This document shows positions 61,665-64,000 of a DNA stretch of 64,000 bases, in pieces. Below the pieces are notes generated by a model, which was not told the origin of the DNA, searched no databases, and saw only the letters and a program-made list of their open reading frames with translations. Made by a program: the position numbers and the translations under genes. The stretch lies in the NCBI GenBank assembly GCA_937916395.1, contig CALFTN010000032.1, positions 1 to 64,000 on the forward strand, read 5' to 3'. The stretch comes from an uncultured Clostridia bacterium. GTDB lineage: Bacteria; Bacillota; Clostridia; Oscillospirales; Acutalibacteraceae. Numbering within the stretch: the first letter of the stretch is position 1; each line of letters opens with the position of its first letter.

Positions 61665-62351
61665 TTAAATTTTCCTATTAACATCACTATAAACTACACC
61701 ATCTTTAACAAATAAAACATATTCGTGTTCGCCAGAATAACTTTCATTATTATATTCCATACTTTTGAGAACTATAGTTATGAATTGTCCGTTTATTTCG
61801 TATTGACCTTCTGCAAAAACATAATCAACTCCGTATTCGCCTTCAACCTCACAACTTCCATCATCAAAGAAATCTATACAATACGGATATACTTGGTTGT
61901 ATGTTGGCTCAAGTGAAAAATCAGCGAACCCGCCTGCTGGTAAAACACCGCTGACAACAGTCATAGATGAAAATTTTCCAATTAAACAGTCCTCATAAAT
62001 AAAATACTCAACATCTCTTAGTGAAGGATCATCATTCAGTAATTTATCGTAAAGCTCTTTATCTGCTCCAACTGCTACTGATTCGACACGATGAAAAACT
62101 AAAGAATCCTCTACAACCTCCACCGAACCTATATACAAAATATCAACAAATGACAATGTACCATCCTTATTTTCTATTGTAAGGTCAGTTTGAACATTTT
62201 CTGAACCTTGAATAAGAAAATCAAAAAAAACACCACTTATGATTGGTGATAAGTCTATATATTCACCAACAGGGTCATAGCCAGAACCTCCGCAAGCTGT
62301 CGCAGATAAACACATCACCTAAACCATAAGTATACATAAAAATTTTTTCAT
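61665..62351 (-). pseudogene. Lipoprotein gene interrupted by an in-frame amber codon
   Basis: From the ATG at 62351 (AAGGGG 7 nt upstream) the frame reads MKKFLCILMV, then TAG at 62319-62321, then VMCLSATACGGSGYDPVGEY and on to 61665. Read through the stop, this is a textbook lipoprotein signal with lipobox SATAC. The rest (about 210 residues) is a beta-rich domain typical of extracytoplasmic solute/assembly lipoproteins (WDD-like strands such as DDGSCEVEGEYG and HEYVLFVKDG). Translation from the GTG at 62318 would lose half the signal peptide. RF1 is present and TAG ends other genes, so this is a nonsense mutation, a sequencing error or low-level readthrough. The frame after the stop is otherwise intact. 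Confidence 0.72.
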
Positions 62352-62395
62352 AAAAAAACCCCTTTTTCAGTTATTTGTCGTTTTCCGACAAAATC

Positions 62396-62424
62396 ATTAT
62401 ATCTGTATTACAGATAAATGTCAA
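62396..62424 (-). promoter_or_regulatory. Consensus promoter of the lipoprotein/zinc-ribbon operon
   Basis: Minus strand TTGACA, 17-bp spacer, TATAAT: a perfect vegetative promoter. The spacer and -10 are covered by operator 1 and the -35 edge touches operator 2, so repression by the adjacent XRE protein is expected. Confidence 0.85.
62400..62416. promoter_or_regulatory. Operator 1, perfect palindrome
   Basis: TATCTGTATTACAGATA, a perfect 17-bp palindrome between the divergent genes. Confidence 0.8.
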
Positions 62425-62441
62425 TATCTTTATTACAGATA
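62425..62441. promoter_or_regulatory. Operator 2
   Basis: TATCTTTATTACAGATA, one base different from operator 1, centre 25 bp away. Confidence 0.78.
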
Positions 62442-62468
62442 TTGCATAATAATTACGAGGTGATTTTT

Positions 62469-62684
62469 ATGCAATTCAAAAATTTAAGAAGCATCCGAGA
62501 AGATAAAGACATTAAACAAAAAGATATTGCACAATATTTAAATGTGTCACAAAACACATACTCTCAATATGAAACAGGTGTTATATCTTTAACTGCTGAA
62601 GTTTTAATAAAATTATCCGATTATTATGATGTCAGCATTGATTTTTTACTCGACAGGACAAACAACCCCAAAAAACAAAAATGA
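62469..62684 (+). CDS. XRE-family helix-turn-helix regulator
   Basis: A 71-residue one-domain repressor of the Cro/C1 fold: LRSIREDKDIKQKDIAQYLN, then NVSQNTYSQYETG (recognition helix) and LIKLSDYYDVSIDFLL, standard for XRE proteins. GAGGTGAT lies 5 nt before the ATG at 62469; an earlier in-frame ATG (62418) falls between the operators. It is divergent from the lipoprotein/zinc-ribbon operon and shares its palindromic operators, so it probably represses that operon and itself. Its stop codon lies in the terminator stem. Confidence 0.92.
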   Translation: MQFKNLRSIREDKDIKQKDIAQYLNVSQNTYSQYETGVISLTAEVLIKLSDYYDVSIDFLLDRTNNPKKQK

Positions 62685-62710
62685 GTCGTGAATTTCACGA
62701 CTCATTTTTT
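62677..62710. terminator. Bidirectional terminator
   Basis: Arms AATGAGTCGTG and CACGACTCATT with A and T runs, shared by the XRE gene and the convergent YcxB-like gene. Confidence 0.9.
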
Positions 62711-62725
62711 AAAATTTTGAACGCT

Positions 62726-63255
62726 CTACCTTTTTTCACCTATAAATCTGACTAAAGAATTCTTTTGCTCAATTGATTCAAAACTACGTGTTGGTACAAT
62801 ATAAGCTTGAATCGAATTAATAAAAAGTACAACCATTTTCTCATTAACAAAAACATTCTCAATAGCAGAATATTTCATTTCACTTTTATTATCGTCTGTG
62901 ATTTCAATGAAAACATCGTCATAAAATTCAAGAACAGAATTTTCTGAATATGGCAGTTTACCTTTTATTTTAGTTAACGATTTAACCGTAGTTTTCATGG
63001 CGAGATTATTAATTGCTTTATTTAAAGTTAAATGGACTAAAAGAAAAGCAATAATAAGAACTCCTGTTACAATAAATCCCTCACCTGAAAAATTGGAATT
63101 ACTAAAGTAAATAATACTAAAATTACACAAACCGCAATAAAAATCAAGTTTGAAATTTTGTTTGATTTTTTACCTACAGGTGTTTCAGCCATTACAATTT
63201 TATTAAATTCAATATAATCTTCTTGCGTTATATTAACGTTAAACTTAAATTTCAT
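62726..63255 (-). pseudogene. YcxB-like membrane protein gene with a frameshift
   Basis: The N-terminal part (MKFKFNVNITQEDYIEFNKI, first membrane helix IFIAVCVILVLFTLVIPIF) and the C-terminal part (second helix GFIVTGVLIIAFLLVHL, then the YcxB C-terminal domain ENSVLEFYDDVFIEI and YSAIENVFVNE) lie in different frames. They join cleanly if one T is added to the run of five at about 63088-63092 (read on the minus strand). AAAGGGTGAT precedes the ATG at 63255. Either a homopolymer indel inactivated it or the sequence has an error there. Members have no known function; they follow DUF/membrane stress genes in many Firmicutes. Confidence 0.8.
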
Positions 63256-63266
63256 AAAATCACCCT

Positions 63267-63686
63267 TTAATATTTTGATAAATCGGAATTTGCGTGTTTC
63301 ATGCAATAGACTTCAATTGCTTTACAGATAAACTCTGCTGTACCGTCAGCATTCTTATCAATATTATTCTTGAAGCGTTCATCTGCGACATACATCTTAC
63401 CAAGACCTGACAAAATTTCATTATTACAAAGATAGTAATTCTCAGTAATATGGTTCTGAAGCACTTTCACAAGGTTTTGAGCTTCATCGGTATCGGGACT
63501 GACATTTTTCATACACACCGCAAACTCTGATATAATATGTTCTAAACCTTTTGTGAGATCATTCCACTTCTCTTTAGAATAATTCTTAGTATTCTCTTCA
63601 TATTGGTGGTATGCTTCTGTTTCACCCCATTTTTCCTGAGCCTCAAGATGGTACTTTTCAAATCCGCTGTTGTCAAATGATTTCAT
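63267..63686 (-). CDS. Stand-alone TipAS antibiotic-recognition domain protein
   Basis: A 139-residue helical protein homologous to the C-terminal drug-binding domain of TipA (thiostrepton-induced regulator): KYHLEAQEKWGETEAYHQYE, then YSKEKWNDLTKGLEHI, a long linker and LGKMYVADERFKNNID. The MerR DNA-binding half of TipAL is absent, as in the short TipAS form, so it may act as an antibiotic sponge or bind another peptide. The ATG at 63686 follows GGGG by 8 nt. It is 11 nt upstream of the frameshifted ycxB-like gene and probably co-transcribed. Confidence 0.85.
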   Translation of the reverse strand: MKSFDNSGFEKYHLEAQEKWGETEAYHQYEENTKNYSKEKWNDLTKGLEHIISEFAVCMKNVSPDTDEAQNLVKVLQNHITENYYLCNNEILSGLGKMYVADERFKNNIDKNADGTAEFICKAIEVYCMKHANSDLSKY

Positions 63687-63747
63687 AACATTTTCCCCTT
63701 TCATTGCACTGTCAGATGTTTGATAAGTTCTTATTTGTTATTATAAA

Positions 63748-64000
63748 TTACAATCCATATTTACGAATGAAATATGATGGCGTACAGCTCCATGCGTGAC
63801 AAAGACTGTTTATCATTCTATCGTTGTACGGTGAGAAATCAAGGTCATCTGGAATATACGCTTCCCAGAAGGTATCTGCACCAAGTTCCACCATACCACC
63901 CCAGAATTTTTTCAAATATTCTACTGCTTCACGCTTCATCCCAAGTTTTAACATAGCTTCAATAACATAGTGACGCATATATGGTGTGACAGGTTGCTTA
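63748..64000 (-). CDS. C-terminal end of a rhamnosidase-like six-hairpin glycosidase (partial)
   Basis: The last 83 residues of a large glycosidase whose 5' part is beyond the window. KQPVTPYMRHYVIEAMLKLG and GADTFWEAYIPDD, then NSLCHAWSCTPSYFIRKYG, resemble the end of the (alpha/alpha)6 barrel of GH78 alpha-L-rhamnosidases and related families. The family number cannot be fixed from this fragment. It is 62 nt upstream of the TipAS gene on the same strand. Confidence 0.75.
   Translation of the reverse strand, partial: KQPVTPYMRHYVIEAMLKLGMKREAVEYLKKFWGGMVELGADTFWEAYIPDDLDFSPYNDRMINSLCHAWSCTPSYFIRKYGL

Noticed and set aside
61665..62351. Genetic-code reassignment of TAG
   Set aside because: Other genes here (pcrA, the large BspA-like gene) end in TAG and RF1 is present, so TAG is a normal stop.

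Overview
The window looks like a chromosomal segment of a low-GC, spore-forming Clostridia member, most likely an Oscillospiraceae/Ruminococcaceae-type gut or rumen bacterium. This is an inference. It rests on a PolC-type replicative polymerase in the gene order pyrH-frr-uppS-cdsA-dxr-rseP-ispG-polC, spmA/spmB, BspA-like leucine-rich-repeat secreted proteins (one with a dockerin-like tail), GTP-type PEP carboxykinase, and many glycan-active enzymes (GH13, GH36, GH5, a GH78-like fragment). No rRNA, tRNA, phage, IS transposase or CRISPR array is visible.

Layout. 0-6 kb: a divergent type IIA topoisomerase pair (parC-like partial, parE-like), spmAB, radC-metK and an orphan MazF toxin. 6-16 kb: two BspA-like proteins around a GH13 alpha-glucosidase, an EEP-fold phosphodiesterase, a methyltransferase/phosphohexomutase pair and a secreted alpha/beta hydrolase. 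16.3-17.3 kb: non-coding, with a structured RNA plus terminator and a nested inverted-repeat element with a tandem partial copy. 17.3-21.6 kb: DUF951-prfA-tsaC/coaE fusion-M18 aminopeptidase operon. 21.7-26.7 kb: S1 protein, then an aldo/keto reductase-GH36-SGNH operon. 26.7-29.5 kb: BlaI/M56 sensor-repressor pair with a readable promoter and two operators. 29.5-33.4 kb: DUF1858-trmK-YgjV-Nif3-RqcH operon. 33.5-36.3 kb: metallophosphatase and GH5. 36.4-41.8 kb: an orphan membrane protein, pcrA, a hypothetical, an orphan fumarase beta subunit and a DivIVA-like protein. 41.8-45.1 kb: accessory repeat-rich region with two orphan membrane proteins, a gene fragment, a second nested inverted-repeat element and a 186-bp duplication carrying a promoter. 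45.1-50.5 kb: alpha/beta hydrolase, pckG, DapA-like lyase, M20 peptidase. 50.5-60.5 kb: the pyrH-to-polC operon, in which PolC lacks its usual 3'-5' exonuclease insert. 60.7-62.7 kb: a small XRE-repressor-controlled zinc-ribbon/lipoprotein cluster with perfect palindromic operators and an amber codon in the lipoprotein signal peptide. 62.7-64 kb: a frameshifted YcxB-like gene, a free-standing TipAS protein and the 3' end of a rhamnosidase-like glycosidase.

Most genes are housekeeping and sit in tight operons with Shine-Dalgarno sequences that often decide the start (several GTG/TTG starts). The less ordinary signals are the exonuclease-less PolC, the TsaC-CoaE fusion, the two nested inverted-repeat elements, the structured RNA at 16.34-16.56 kb, the recurring microsatellite-plus-hairpin intergenic modules, and the XRE-operator zinc-ribbon cluster. 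All calls come from reading sequence and motifs; no database search was run.
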